From Zwartia vadi (lineage in GTDB: Bacteria; Pseudomonadota; Gammaproteobacteria; Burkholderiales; Burkholderiaceae_B), in NCBI RefSeq assembly GCF_030410375.1, contig NZ_JAUHHE010000003.1, forward strand, positions 186,001 through 250,000: DNA of 64,000 nt, read 5' to 3'. This document shows positions 36,007 through 45,125 of the stretch, one piece after another (position 1 is the stretch's first letter; each line of letters begins with the position of its first letter). The position numbers were made by a program, and so were the translations under genes. The notes below the pieces were generated by a model. The model searched no databases. It was not told the origin of the DNA and was given only the letters and a program-made list of their open reading frames with translations.

Positions 36007-36909
36007 ATGAAAGCAATGCCACTGTCGCTTGGAATACATGAAGGGAAGAGTCAAACGCTGCGAGCATTGCTCAAATCGAGAAAGCTGTTGATTGCACCGG
36101 GAGTATTCGATTGTTTAACAGCACGACTCGCAGAAAAAGCAGGTGCTCAGGCACTCTACATGACTGGATCAGGCGTATCCATCACGCGTCTCGGTGCACC
36201 AGACGTCGCACTACTTTCTTTTGCTGAAATACTGGATCAATCCAAACGCATTTCGGATGTGACAAGCCTGCCACTGATCGCTGACGCTGATACGGGCTAC
36301 GGCGGTCCACTCAATATCATGCGTACCGTTCGTGAAATGGAGCGCGCCGGTGTCAGTGCGATACAAATAGAAGACCAAGACTGGCCCAAGCGTTGTGGAC
36401 ACGAGCCTGGACGAAGAATCGTCTCTATTCAGGAAATGGTGGGTCGTATCCGCGCTGCTGTGGATACCCGCCGTGATGAGCAAACGGTGATTGTCGCGCG
36501 CACAGACGCCAGATCGACGGAGGGCATTCAGGCCGCGATTGATCGCGCGAACCAGTACGCGGAAGCAGGTGCAGATGTTGCTTTTGTTGAATCTCCTGAA
36601 AGTGTCGATGAGATGCGTCTGCTTAATCAGTCCATTTCCACGCCCACACTCGCCAACCAAGTAGAAGGCGGAAGAACCCCCATGCTGCCAGCGAGCGAAC
36701 TCGAAGCACTGGGATATGGACTAGCAATCTACCCAAATTCAATTACACGTGTTTTTGCCTCAATCGGAAATACCTTGTACAGCGAGCTTTTGAAAACAGG
36801 CTCGACGCAGTCGATGGCGAATCAAATGCTAGACCACCGTGGTTTGTGGAATTTGTTTGAGTATCCCGAGTTCATTCAGCTGGAAAGCAATTACACCTCT
36901 AAAGGATGA
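36007..36909 (+). CDS. isocitrate lyase/PEP mutase superfamily lyase
   Basis: 300 residues. The barrel strands include LYMTGSGVSITRLG, LIADADTGYGG and IQIEDQDWPKRCGH. The KRCGH motif holds the catalytic Cys of true C-C lyases (isocitrate, 2-methylisocitrate, 2,3-dimethylmalate lyase), which PEP mutases lack, so I favour a lyase splitting a 2-substituted malate-type acid. AAAGGG before ATG 36007 gives a strong ribosome site. Third enzyme gene of the DUF4387-AtuA operon, directly followed by the TRAP binding protein. Confidence 0.87.
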   Translation: MKAMPLSLGIHEGKSQTLRALLKSRKLLIAPGVFDCLTARLAEKAGAQALYMTGSGVSITRLGAPDVALLSFAEILDQSKRISDVTSLPLIADADTGYGGPLNIMRTVREMERAGVSAIQIEDQDWPKRCGHEPGRRIVSIQEMVGRIRAAVDTRRDEQTVIVARTDARSTEGIQAAIDRANQYAEAGADVAFVESPESVDEMRLLNQSISTPTLANQVEGGRTPMLPASELEALGYGLAIYPNSITRVFASIGNTLYSELLKTGSTQSMANQMLDHRGLWNLFEYPEFIQLESNYTSKG

Positions 36910-36913
36910 TGAA

Positions 36914-37903
36914 ATGAAAGCGAACTTAGCAAGTATTGTCGCAGCAGGAATTTTGTGTTTAAGCACGCATACAAGTGTTTACGGACAAACAACAAATTGG
37001 AATGCTTATACATTCGGCCCCTCAGAGGCGCTTGCGAACGTGCAAGGTCTCAAACGAATCATCAGCGAGATTGAGAAAGAGACCAATGGCGAAGTCAAAA
37101 TCAAGCTTAATCTGGCTGGATCACTTCCTATCCAGTCCTCTGATATCACGCAAGCCACGGGCGAGGGAACTGTTCAGTTTGGAGACGATGGATTTTTTCT
37201 TGGCGCAGTCCCCATCGCGGGCGTATTAAGACTACCTATGCTCATTAGTAATCGCGAAGAGTTTGACAAAGCCGAAGCGATTATGCGGCCATACATTGAT
37301 CGGGCCTTTGCCAAGCAAGATGTTCTTGTGCTCGGTCGATTCGTCTTTCCCTTTCAAGTCGCTTTCACAACTAAAAAATTAGGGAATCTGGAAGAGTTTG
37401 CAGGCCAGAAATTCAGAGTCACCTCGCCTGAACAAGCCGAATTTGTGAAACGCTTCGGTGCTGTCCCCATCACGCTTGGAGCACCTGAGGTCCCACCTTC
37501 GTTACAACGCGGAACAATTGACGGTGTATTTACCGCGAGCGCAGGGGGAGGAAAAATTTGGGGTGATCTGCTGAAATACAACTATCGCCTGGGTGTGAAT
37601 TATTTTGATGGCGTTTACATCGTTAATAAAAAAGCATTTGAAAAACTTTCTCCCGCGAATCAACAAAAAATTCGTCAGGTTGTACAGAGATTAGCGCCAA
37701 CCACCACCGATCAACTCGGCAAAGAGGAAACTGAAGTCACTCAAATGCTCAAATCAAAAGGCATGGTCATCAACGAAGCCACTCCTGAGCAAATCCAGAA
37801 CGCAACCAAGAAAATGTCTTCGTACTGGGAAGAGTGGGCCAAACAAAGAGGACCTGAAGCGACCGAAGCACTTAGAAAAGTGCGTGCTGCTCTAAACAAA
37901 TAG
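36914..37903 (+). CDS. dctP: TRAP transporter substrate-binding protein DctP
   Basis: 329 residues with a signal peptide of about 24 residues (ending VYGQ). The DctP fold is visible as EIEKETNGEVKIKLNLAGSLP, GQKFRVTSPEQAEFVKRFGAVPI (with the conserved Arg that binds a substrate carboxylate) and GTIDGVFTA. The start at ATG 36914 lies 4 bp after the lyase stop; the longer frame overlaps the lyase gene. It delivers an organic acid to the DctQM permease that follows. Confidence 0.92.
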   Translation: MKANLASIVAAGILCLSTHTSVYGQTTNWNAYTFGPSEALANVQGLKRIISEIEKETNGEVKIKLNLAGSLPIQSSDITQATGEGTVQFGDDGFFLGAVPIAGVLRLPMLISNREEFDKAEAIMRPYIDRAFAKQDVLVLGRFVFPFQVAFTTKKLGNLEEFAGQKFRVTSPEQAEFVKRFGAVPITLGAPEVPPSLQRGTIDGVFTASAGGGKIWGDLLKYNYRLGVNYFDGVYIVNKKAFEKLSPANQQKIRQVVQRLAPTTTDQLGKEETEVTQMLKSKGMVINEATPEQIQNATKKMSSYWEEWAKQRGPEATEALRKVRAALNK

Positions 37904-37928
37904 CGTCTTCACAACGGCGGGGAATGTC

Positions 37929-38462
37929 ATGACCCAAGAGATCGAGCAGGATCGGTTTGAAAAATTAGTCAAACGAATGTCAAACCTGCAATTAGCGCTG
38001 TGTGAATGCGTGCTTGCTGGACTTGCAGTATCCATTTCACTCGACGCTCTACTACGCTGGTCGATCAATTGGTCTTTTTTAGTAATAGATGAACTTGGAG
38101 GCTACGCACTTGTTTGCCTTGCGTTTTTTGGCATTTCGATTGCACTGTATGAAAAAGCATTATTTCGAGTAGATGCCTTTTATTTTTGGCTATCAGAAAA
38201 TAATAGAGATCGATTTCAGCTCATTTTTGACTTGATTGCCTTGGCATTCATGCTGCTTTTGCTTTGGCAGTTTTGGGGGCTTGTCATACGCTCTCATAAC
38301 AGAGAGATCTCTGCCTTGACTATTTTGCGAACCCCGATTTGGATACCGCAAACCTTAATGCTGATCGGAGCCTTCACAACATCTCTGGTTCTCTTGCTCC
38401 ACATTAAAAAAGACTGGAACCAACTGATGAGACATAAAAATGGAAATAACTTAAATGGATAA
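37929..38462 (+). CDS. dctQ: TRAP transporter small permease DctQ
   Basis: 177 residues with four membrane segments, the standard size and topology of DctQ. A conserved early region reads DALLRWSINWSFLVIDELGGYAL, and helix 4 is MLIGAFTTSLVLLLHI. It begins 25 bp after dctP and overlaps dctM by 8 bp. Confidence 0.9.
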   Translation: MTQEIEQDRFEKLVKRMSNLQLALCECVLAGLAVSISLDALLRWSINWSFLVIDELGGYALVCLAFFGISIALYEKALFRVDAFYFWLSENNRDRFQLIFDLIALAFMLLLLWQFWGLVIRSHNREISALTILRTPIWIPQTLMLIGAFTTSLVLLLHIKKDWNQLMRHKNGNNLNG

Positions 38463-39741
38463 CGCAACAATCCCTTTGTTATTTCTTTTTCTGGGTCTAT
38501 TAGTTTCTGGCATGTGGATCCCTTTCGCAGTGGGGATTTCAGCAGTCGCTTATCTCGTTCATGCTGGCGGGATACCTAGCTTGACGTCACTAGGACTTGT
38601 CAGCTGGGGAAGCATGAACAGCTTCACCCTGACTGCAATCCCTTTGTTTATATTCATGGCTGAGATTTTGCTTGAGAGTGGACTGAGTCAGAGGATTTTT
38701 CGGGGACTATCTCAGCTTGTTAAATTCCTGCCGGGTGGCTTGCTTCATACGAACATCGCCGCATGCGCAGTGTTCTCTGCAGTCAGTGGTTCAAGCGTTG
38801 CCTGCGCAGCTTCGATTGGCACAGTCTCAACCCCACAACTGAGAAAGCGCGGCTACAACATGTCGCTTGCGTCAGGGACCTTGGCTGCCGGTGGCACACT
38901 GGGCATACTGATCCCGCCGTCCATCGCCATGATTGTTTATGGAACGTTTGCCGAAACATCCATTGCAAAATTGTTTATGGCTGGAGTCATTCCGGGATTA
39001 ATCCTCACCTTACTCTTCATGATTTACGTTGGCATACGCGCAACGATCAACCCTAGCCTTGCTCCCTCAGAACGAAATCAAGAGGCGATACCTTGGCTGA
39101 GCGTGATCAATGACGTATTACCTTTTGTCGTCATGATTACCTTATTAATGGGAAGCCTCTACAGCGGCGTGGTCACACCCACTGAAGCAGCAGCATTAGG
39201 TTGCTGTATCGCATGGCTTGTTTCAAAAATCTGGGGAGAAATGGATTTAGGCGTTTTACGTCGTGCCATGCGTAAAAGTATTATTGCGACAGGGTCAATT
39301 TTGTTTGTTGTTTATGCAGCGTTTCTCTTTTCATATGCGATCGGAATGGCTGGAATCGCCAAGGAAATTTCCAGTAGCGTGACAGAAGCCGGTGTTTCAA
39401 AGGAAATGTTTCTGTTATTTGTTGTATTGGCTTTAATCGTACTGGGTTGTTTTGTAGACAGCATGGGCATGATGGTTATTACTGTTCCTATCCTCTTGCC
39501 TTCCCTCATCGCCTACAACATTGATCCTGTCTGGTTCGGTGTACTCATCGTGTTGCTAGTTGAGCTCGGTCAAGTCACGCCGCCGATGGGAATGAATCTA
39601 TTCGTGATTAAAAATATTTCAGGTGAGTCCCTCTCCAGTGTGATCCGGGGAACCGCCCCGTTTTACTTGCTGTATATATTATTAATACTCTTGATTTACC
39701 TTTTTCCTCAAACCGTACTCTGGCTACCGGGATTATCTTGA
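38455..39741 (+). CDS. dctM: TRAP transporter large permease DctM
   Basis: 428 residues, about 12 membrane segments. Family marks are LTAIPLFIFMAEILLESGLS, SAVSGSSVACAASIGTVSTP, GGTLGILIPPSIAMIVYG and GQVTPPMGMNLFV. It forms the sodium-driven translocation unit with DctQ and receives ligand from DctP. The start overlaps dctQ. The regulator gene follows 10 bp later in the same operon. Confidence 0.94.
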   Translation: MDNATIPLLFLFLGLLVSGMWIPFAVGISAVAYLVHAGGIPSLTSLGLVSWGSMNSFTLTAIPLFIFMAEILLESGLSQRIFRGLSQLVKFLPGGLLHTNIAACAVFSAVSGSSVACAASIGTVSTPQLRKRGYNMSLASGTLAAGGTLGILIPPSIAMIVYGTFAETSIAKLFMAGVIPGLILTLLFMIYVGIRATINPSLAPSERNQEAIPWLSVINDVLPFVVMITLLMGSLYSGVVTPTEAAALGCCIAWLVSKIWGEMDLGVLRRAMRKSIIATGSILFVVYAAFLFSYAIGMAGIAKEISSSVTEAGVSKEMFLLFVVLALIVLGCFVDSMGMMVITVPILLPSLIAYNIDPVWFGVLIVLLVELGQVTPPMGMNLFVIKNISGESLSSVIRGTAPFYLLYILLILLIYLFPQTVLWLPGLS

Positions 39742-39751
39742 GATCTTACGA

Positions 39752-40597
39752 ATGAGTTGGTCAAATTTCTCCGTCAGCAAGTCGCTGCCGACCCCTCTTT
39801 ATCATCAAATCTTCTCGCATTTGAGAGATTGTATTCAGACAGGTATTTTTGCGCCCGGGAGCGTTTTTCCCAGTGAAAATCAAATCGAGCAAGCTTTGAA
39901 AGTCTCTCGTATCACAGCAAGAAGAGCTATGGATGAGCTCAGTGCGCGGGGACTGATTGAGCGCCATCAGGGAAAGCCTTCGAGAGTAGCTGCCTACAGG
40001 CCCAGTACACGCTTGTTGGCGGGCGTAGAAGGCATGATTGAAAACAATCGCCGTATGGGCGATTCAACCACCGTCGAACTGCTGACACATGAAACTGTTT
40101 CAGCTGGAGAGCGAATCGCACGCAAGTTGAAAATTAAAGTGGGTGAGAAAGTGCTCTGGTCGGTACGCGTCAGAAGTTTAGATGGCACACCCTTTTCATA
40201 TGCGGTCACTTATTTGCCTCCTGCCATTACACGACAAATTAAAACCGAACAGATGTCGAGCAAACCTCTTTTGGAGCTGCTTGAAAATGCCGGGGTTGTT
40301 ATCGGACGAGCTGAACAAATCATTAGCGCTCAGCAGGCGACTACAGAAGTTGCGCGCGCATTACATGTTGAGGTCAATTCGGCACTCTTAGTGTCTGAGC
40401 GCATTGTGTATGACCAGTCTGAACGACCTGTCGAGTGGATAGAGGTTCAATATCGCCCGGACATCTATCAGTACAGGGTGGATCTGGAACGCACTCAATC
40501 CTCGGAGGGAAACGTTTGGGCGACAGCGCAGCCCAAAGAGTCATTGCCTACTAAAAAGTCAAGCCTGTCCCGTAGAAAAAATCGGAGCAGTACATGA
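39752..40597 (+). CDS. GntR family regulator with UTRA domain (HutC/FarR type)
   Basis: 281 residues. The winged helix (about 13-80) has PLYHQIFSHLRDCIQTGIFAPG and the recognition segment ENQIEQALKVSRITARRAMDELSARGLI. The UTRA ligand domain (about 95-250) has ILWS-like VLWSVRVRSLDGTPFSYAVTYLP and ERIVYDQSERPVEWIEVQYRPD. The C-terminal 35 residues are basic and Ser-rich. It is the last gene of the operon that starts at 34269 and probably binds the palindrome at 34184-34197. Confidence 0.92.
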   Translation: MSWSNFSVSKSLPTPLYHQIFSHLRDCIQTGIFAPGSVFPSENQIEQALKVSRITARRAMDELSARGLIERHQGKPSRVAAYRPSTRLLAGVEGMIENNRRMGDSTTVELLTHETVSAGERIARKLKIKVGEKVLWSVRVRSLDGTPFSYAVTYLPPAITRQIKTEQMSSKPLLELLENAGVVIGRAEQIISAQQATTEVARALHVEVNSALLVSERIVYDQSERPVEWIEVQYRPDIYQYRVDLERTQSSEGNVWATAQPKESLPTKKSSLSRRKNRSST

Positions 40598-40659
40598 TGA
40601 CCATGCACAATGAAGCAAACGCTCAACGCCTCCCATCATTGAGCATGGTCGCACCCTGT

Positions 40660-41334
40660 TTATTTCCCGAATTTCTGATTCAGTTCGTTCAGCACATAGT
40701 CCATCGATTCAACATCAGCAAATTTCATGTCCAGATCAAACATGTTTGCCAAATGCGCTTGGGGGCTACGATCCCCACAAGCCTCGTCCACCAAGATGAC
40801 ACGGAAGTTATGCGAAAAGGCATCTGTTGCACCGGCTCTGACGCAACCAGAGGTCGAGATCCCGCAGATGACAAGTGTATCGATCTTGTCATAGCGCAAA
40901 AAAGCCTCAAGTGGCGTACAAAAAAAGCAGGAAGGCTTGTTTTTAAGGATGATTCGATCCACAGGGCGCGGGGCGTATTCATCGGGCCACTGGTCGGCTC
41001 TCGGATCGCTGGTGTATTGAAAAGCCTCGGGCTCAGCAAGTTTGTAATTCCAGGCGCCACGATACGTCGGATGACTCCGGTCGTCCCTGCGGCTGTAATA
41101 GATCGGCAAATCCAAACGTCTGAAAGTTTCAGTCAGTGTGATCAGAGAACGCTTGACCGAGGTCATATCGCGACCACACATCGAATAGGACGGATCGACA
41201 AACATATGTGTCGTGTCGATATTGAGCAAGGCTACGCGCTCACCCATGCCGACCCGTTGAGCAAACCCTCCCTTTCTATAGGTTTCCAACTCCTCGTCGG
41301 GCACATATCCGCGCCATTTATCAAGCTTGTCCAT
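40660..41334 (-). CDS. isochorismatase-fold cysteine hydrolase
   Basis: 224 residues. The triad of this family is visible: Asp in ALLNIDTTHMF, Lys in IILKNKPSCFF and Cys in CGISTSGCVRAGATDAF. The N-terminal RGGFAQRVGMG-like stretch (KGGFAQRVGMGERVAL) matches the N-carbamoylsarcosine amidase/maleamate amidase branch. It probably hydrolyses an amide. A paralogue with the same layout is at 57004-57690. It diverges from the asparaginase homologue over 127 bp; a long opposite-strand frame across it is only a shadow. Confidence 0.87.
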   Translation of the reverse strand: MDKLDKWRGYVPDEELETYRKGGFAQRVGMGERVALLNIDTTHMFVDPSYSMCGRDMTSVKRSLITLTETFRRLDLPIYYSRRDDRSHPTYRGAWNYKLAEPEAFQYTSDPRADQWPDEYAPRPVDRIILKNKPSCFFCTPLEAFLRYDKIDTLVICGISTSGCVRAGATDAFSHNFRVILVDEACGDRSPQAHLANMFDLDMKFADVESMDYVLNELNQKFGK

Positions 41335-41461
41335 TCCCTCTCCTGTTTAATTGGTGATCAAACTATTAGGTCATCTTATATGCACAAGACTAGCAAATCA
41401 AGACACTTGGTTTTTAGTAATTGAATTTTTAATACGACAATAAACCACACAAAGGAGTGCA

Positions 41462-42472
41462 ATGTTGAACAGCTCTTTACCGACAATCGCCGTCATCAGC
41501 ACAGGCGGAACCCTCACCACGATCAGTGCCAACGGCGAGCTTGATCTTTACGAATATACAGCGACAGGCAAACGCTTGAATGCAGATGAAATGCTGCAAA
41601 AATTTCCTCAAGCAAAGACCGTCGCCAATATCGTCCCCATTCAGTTCGACACGCTTCCATCGACAGCGGTCTCTTTCCCGCACTGGAAAAAACTTGTACT
41701 CACAATAGAGAAGTTCCTGCGTGAAACGAAAGGGCCATGTGGCGTAGTGATTCTCCATGGAACGGCAACGATCGAAGAAACTGCCTATGCGCTGAGCTTG
41801 ACGCTTCGAACTGATGTGCCTGTTGTCATCACCGGGGCACAACGCCCGGCAAGCGCCCTATCGTCCGATGCAGGTCTTAATATTTACAACGCGGTCCGTG
41901 TGGCGGCATCCCCGCAGGCGCGGGGAATGGGCGTATTAGTCTGCTTGAATGACGAAATTCAGGCTGCAAGAGAAGTCACCAAGTCATCGAACTCCAGGCT
42001 GCAGACATTCAGATCTCCAGACTTCGGCGCACTGGGTCACGCCGATGGTGATCGGGTGGTTTTTTATCGCAAAAGCCTGCGTCGCCACAATCCTGATGTT
42101 GAATTTGAAATCCGCGATCTGGACGCTTTACCAAGAGTTGAAATTTCATATCACTATGCAGGCAGTGATGGTCTCGCTACGCGCGCATTTATTCAGGCGG
42201 GCGCGCAAGGCATCGTTGGGGCCGCCTTTGCTCCAGGATTACTTTCCCCGGAAGAAAATATCGCCATGAAAGAAGCTGTCGCAGCGGGAGTTAAGGTGGT
42301 GATTTCCTCGCGGGCAGGCTCAGGTCGTACGTTTGGTCCCAGTAAGATCGTTGATGCTGGTTATATCAGAGCAGACAATTTAAATCCGCAAAAAGCAAGG
42401 ATTTTGCTTGCACTAGCCTTGACCAAGACGAAAGACTCTGCTGAGATACAGCGTATGTTTGAACAATATTAA
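41462..42472 (+). CDS. asparaginase family protein, active-site Asp replaced
   Basis: 336 residues of the bacterial type I/II asparaginase fold. The nucleophile Thr17 (STGGT), the second Thr101 (HGT) and Lys174 (EVTKSSNS) are present. The residue after HGT, normally the catalytic and substrate-binding Asp, is Ala102 (HGTATIEETAY). This may be a branch with another substrate, not a standard L-asparaginase. GGAG before ATG 41462 marks the start, there is no signal peptide, and a Bug gene follows 70 bp later. Confidence 0.85.
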   Translation: MLNSSLPTIAVISTGGTLTTISANGELDLYEYTATGKRLNADEMLQKFPQAKTVANIVPIQFDTLPSTAVSFPHWKKLVLTIEKFLRETKGPCGVVILHGTATIEETAYALSLTLRTDVPVVITGAQRPASALSSDAGLNIYNAVRVAASPQARGMGVLVCLNDEIQAAREVTKSSNSRLQTFRSPDFGALGHADGDRVVFYRKSLRRHNPDVEFEIRDLDALPRVEISYHYAGSDGLATRAFIQAGAQGIVGAAFAPGLLSPEENIAMKEAVAAGVKVVISSRAGSGRTFGPSKIVDAGYIRADNLNPQKARILLALALTKTKDSAEIQRMFEQY

Positions 42473-42542
42473 AAAGAAACGGGCTCGCTCAATACGCCCA
42501 TCCTGGACATCAAGCCTTAATAAACCGTTAGGAGACATAAAA

Positions 42543-43529
42543 ATGGATCGCAGAAAATTTATACAAGCAGGTATCGCATTAGGTGCAACAGTCGGCACAC
42601 CCACCCTTGCGTTGGCACAACGCGCTACCGGGAAGTGGCCTTCACAACCTATTAAGTTGATCGTCGCGTTTGGTCCCGGTGGCTCCACCGATGTGACAGC
42701 TCGAATTATTTCCGCGAAGCTCATCGACATCATCGGTCAGCGCATCGTCATTGAAAATAAACCAGGTGGCGGTTCAAATATCGGGACCGAACTTGCCGCA
42801 CGATCACCTGCCGACGGTTACACACTCCTGTTAGGTACAGTGGCAAATGCTATCAATATGTCTTTGTACAAAAATCCTGGCTACAACCTCCTAACAGACT
42901 TTGCCGCGATTTCAAGTATTTCATCAGCCCCTGCGGTATTGGTCTGCTCGTCAAAATTACCCGTCAAGACTGTCCAGGAACTCATCAAACTTGCCAAGGA
43001 GCGTCCAGGCAAGATGAACTATGCCTCCTCAGGTGTTGGAACAACGCCGCACCTTGCAGGCGAAATGTTTAAAAACCGTTTCGGACTGGATGTTGCACAC
43101 ATCGCCTACAAAGGTGCTGCACCCGCCCTGACCGACACAATCAGTGGCGTAACTGACTTTGGCTTTAAAACAGCGTTGTCAGCGATCCCTAGTATCCAAG
43201 CGGGCCAACTCACACCCTTGGCTGTCGCCTCGTCTCAACGTCTTGCCCTGTTGCCAAATGTTCCTACCATGGCGGAAGTCGGCATTGTGGATTTTGAAAT
43301 CACTTCTTGGAACGGCTTGTTTGCTCCAGCAGGTACTCCCCGAGACATCATCGACCGACTCTCGGCAGCATGCGCGACGGCTGCAAAAATGAAAGATGTC
43401 CAAGAGGCTTTTGCCGCGCAAGCTGCGACTGTCACATCAAGTACTCCCGAGCAATTCAAGAAATTTGTTGAAGCTGAAATCAAAATGTGGGGAGATGTCG
43501 TGCGCTTGACTGGTGCGACTGCGTCTTAA
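42543..43529 (+). CDS. Bug/TctC family solute-binding protein
   Basis: 328 residues; the signal starts MDRRKFIQAG (twin Arg, possible Tat) and ends LALAQ. Family marks are WPSQPIKLIVAFGPGGSTD, IVIENKPGGGSNIG, AHIAYKGAAPALTD and WNGLFAPAGTP. AGGAG seven bases upstream of ATG 42543 decides the start over an in-frame ATG at 42459. Close paralogue of 33144-34130. It probably shares its transcript with the asparaginase homologue. Confidence 0.93.
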   Translation: MDRRKFIQAGIALGATVGTPTLALAQRATGKWPSQPIKLIVAFGPGGSTDVTARIISAKLIDIIGQRIVIENKPGGGSNIGTELAARSPADGYTLLLGTVANAINMSLYKNPGYNLLTDFAAISSISSAPAVLVCSSKLPVKTVQELIKLAKERPGKMNYASSGVGTTPHLAGEMFKNRFGLDVAHIAYKGAAPALTDTISGVTDFGFKTALSAIPSIQAGQLTPLAVASSQRLALLPNVPTMAEVGIVDFEITSWNGLFAPAGTPRDIIDRLSAACATAAKMKDVQEAFAAQAATVTSSTPEQFKKFVEAEIKMWGDVVRLTGATAS

Positions 43530-43550
43530 GCAATATTCAAAAAAATAAAT

Positions 43551-43579
43551 ACCTCGCAAGTTCACTCTTGCGAGGTTTT
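43551..43579. terminator. bidirectional hairpin terminator
   Basis: 10-bp stem ACCTCGCAAG/CTTGCGAGGT (43551-43560 and 43567-43576) with a 6-nt loop, followed by TTTTC on the plus strand and preceded by AAAAAAATAAAT, which gives a T run on the minus strand. It lies between the convergent Bug and ALDH genes and can serve both. Confidence 0.85.
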
Positions 43580-43602
43580 CAACATTTTCAGCAGATTAAA
43601 AA

Positions 43603-45117
43603 TCAGATATCAAACTTTATACCTTGAGCTAAAGGCAGTTCAGTCCCGTAATTGATCGTATTTGTAGCCCTACGCATATAGTTTTTCCAAGCATCTGAAC
43701 CAGACTCGCGTCCACCGCCGGTCTCTTTCTCACCACCAAAGGCACCGCCTATCTCAGCCCCACTCGTGCCGATATTTACATTCGCGATTCCGCAGTCTGA
43801 ACCACTAGCCGAAGTAAAGGTTTCGGCCTCAAGCAGATTTTGTGTGAAGATCGAAGAAGATAATCCATGGCTCACGAAGTTATTAATTGAGATTGCTTCA
43901 GCCAAGTCATCGTAAGGTGTCACATAAAGAATCGGCGCGAACGTTTCATCAAGCATGGGGCCTTGCTGTGACAACATACTCACAATTGCAGGACGCACGT
44001 AATAACCGTCTTGACAGGAAACAATCACAACTCGCTCACCAAAATTCACATGACCACCCACTTTCACAGCCTCTTGGAGGGCATTTTGCATTGCAATAAA
44101 AGATCGTTGATCAATGAGTGGGCCGACAAGCGTTCCTTCTTGACGTGGATCTCCAATGGGTAGTTTTTCATAAACAGCCACCAGTCTACTGAGAACGTCT
44201 TGATAGATTGATCGATGAACGATTAACCTTCTTAATGTTGTGCAACGCTGACCAGCCGTTCCTACCGCTGAGAAAACAGCAGCGCGCGTGACCAACTCAA
44301 GATTGGCAGAGGGGCAAACGATCGCCGCATTGTTTCCGCCCAACTCGAGCAATGTACGTTTAAACGAACGGGCACAAGCGGAGGCAACAGCCCGTCCCAT
44401 TCGCGTCGAACCTGTTGCGCTCAGTAGCTTAATATCCGGACTCAAAGTGAGCGCTTCTCCGATGCTCCCATCGCCAATCAACAATTCAGCCATACCTTGG
44501 GTATCAACCTCGGATTGCTCCATAGCCTTTAACAAAAGCCCATTCAAGGCCAGGGCACAATAAGGCGTTTTTTCAGATGGCTTCCAAACTACCGTATTTC
44601 CACAAACCAAGGCAAGCGCGGCATTCCAAGCGAACACAGCCATGGGAAAATTAAATGCTGATATCACGCCAACAGGGCCAAGTGGGTGCCATGTTTCAAA
44701 TAGTTTATGCTTGTGACGTTCACTTGATATTGTCAGACCATAGAGCTGTCTTGATAGCCCTAAAGAAAAATCACAGATGTCGACAACCTCCTGAACTTCA
44801 CCTAGGCTTTCCTGAACAATTTTTCCGGCTTCCAAGGTAATCAGTTGAGCCAAAGCAGCTTTATGCTTTCTCACCAACTCACCCCAAGCACGCACCACGG
44901 CACCGCGGACTGGCGCTGGTTGGTTGCGCCAACTTATAAAGCGCTTTGCTGATCGTGCTATGCAATCTTCGACTTCCTGCGAGGAAGTCGAAGCTAATGT
45001 GCCTAAGATAGTTGCGTCAATCGGCGACACCACCTCCAATCTCAGTCCTGTTTTCTGCTCAGGCAGTAAAACACCGATTTCAGAAAAAATAGTTGCGATG
45101 TCGCTCGATTGCTTCAT
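43603..45117 (-). CDS. amaB: ALDH7-type aldehyde dehydrogenase (piperideine-6-carboxylate/aminoadipate-semialdehyde dehydrogenase)
   Basis: 504 residues. Catalytic Cys292 is in GTAGQRCTTLRR and Glu258 in LLELGGNNAA. The C-terminal block NVNIGTSGAEIGGAFGGEK, followed by TGGGRESGSDAWK, is specific for the ALDH7A1/AmaB group, which oxidises aminoadipate semialdehyde (open form of piperideine-6-carboxylate) to aminoadipate. It is the last gene of the eight-gene minus-strand operon that also encodes a flavin amino-acid dehydrogenase and a transporter, which supports a lysine/pipecolate-like pathway. Confidence 0.88.
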   Translation of the reverse strand: MKQSSDIATIFSEIGVLLPEQKTGLRLEVVSPIDATILGTLASTSSQEVEDCIARSAKRFISWRNQPAPVRGAVVRAWGELVRKHKAALAQLITLEAGKIVQESLGEVQEVVDICDFSLGLSRQLYGLTISSERHKHKLFETWHPLGPVGVISAFNFPMAVFAWNAALALVCGNTVVWKPSEKTPYCALALNGLLLKAMEQSEVDTQGMAELLIGDGSIGEALTLSPDIKLLSATGSTRMGRAVASACARSFKRTLLELGGNNAAIVCPSANLELVTRAAVFSAVGTAGQRCTTLRRLIVHRSIYQDVLSRLVAVYEKLPIGDPRQEGTLVGPLIDQRSFIAMQNALQEAVKVGGHVNFGERVVIVSCQDGYYVRPAIVSMLSQQGPMLDETFAPILYVTPYDDLAEAISINNFVSHGLSSSIFTQNLLEAETFTSASGSDCGIANVNIGTSGAEIGGAFGGEKETGGGRESGSDAWKNYMRRATNTINYGTELPLAQGIKFDI

Positions 45118-45125
45118 GATGACTC

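Noticed and set aside
36007..36909. PEP mutase
   Set aside because: The KRCGH motif with catalytic Cys is typical of lyases; PEP mutases lack this Cys.
40594..41424. 276-residue plus-strand open frame
   Set aside because: It lies opposite the isochorismatase-fold gene, which has a full catalytic triad; the plus-strand product has no recognisable domain or start signal.
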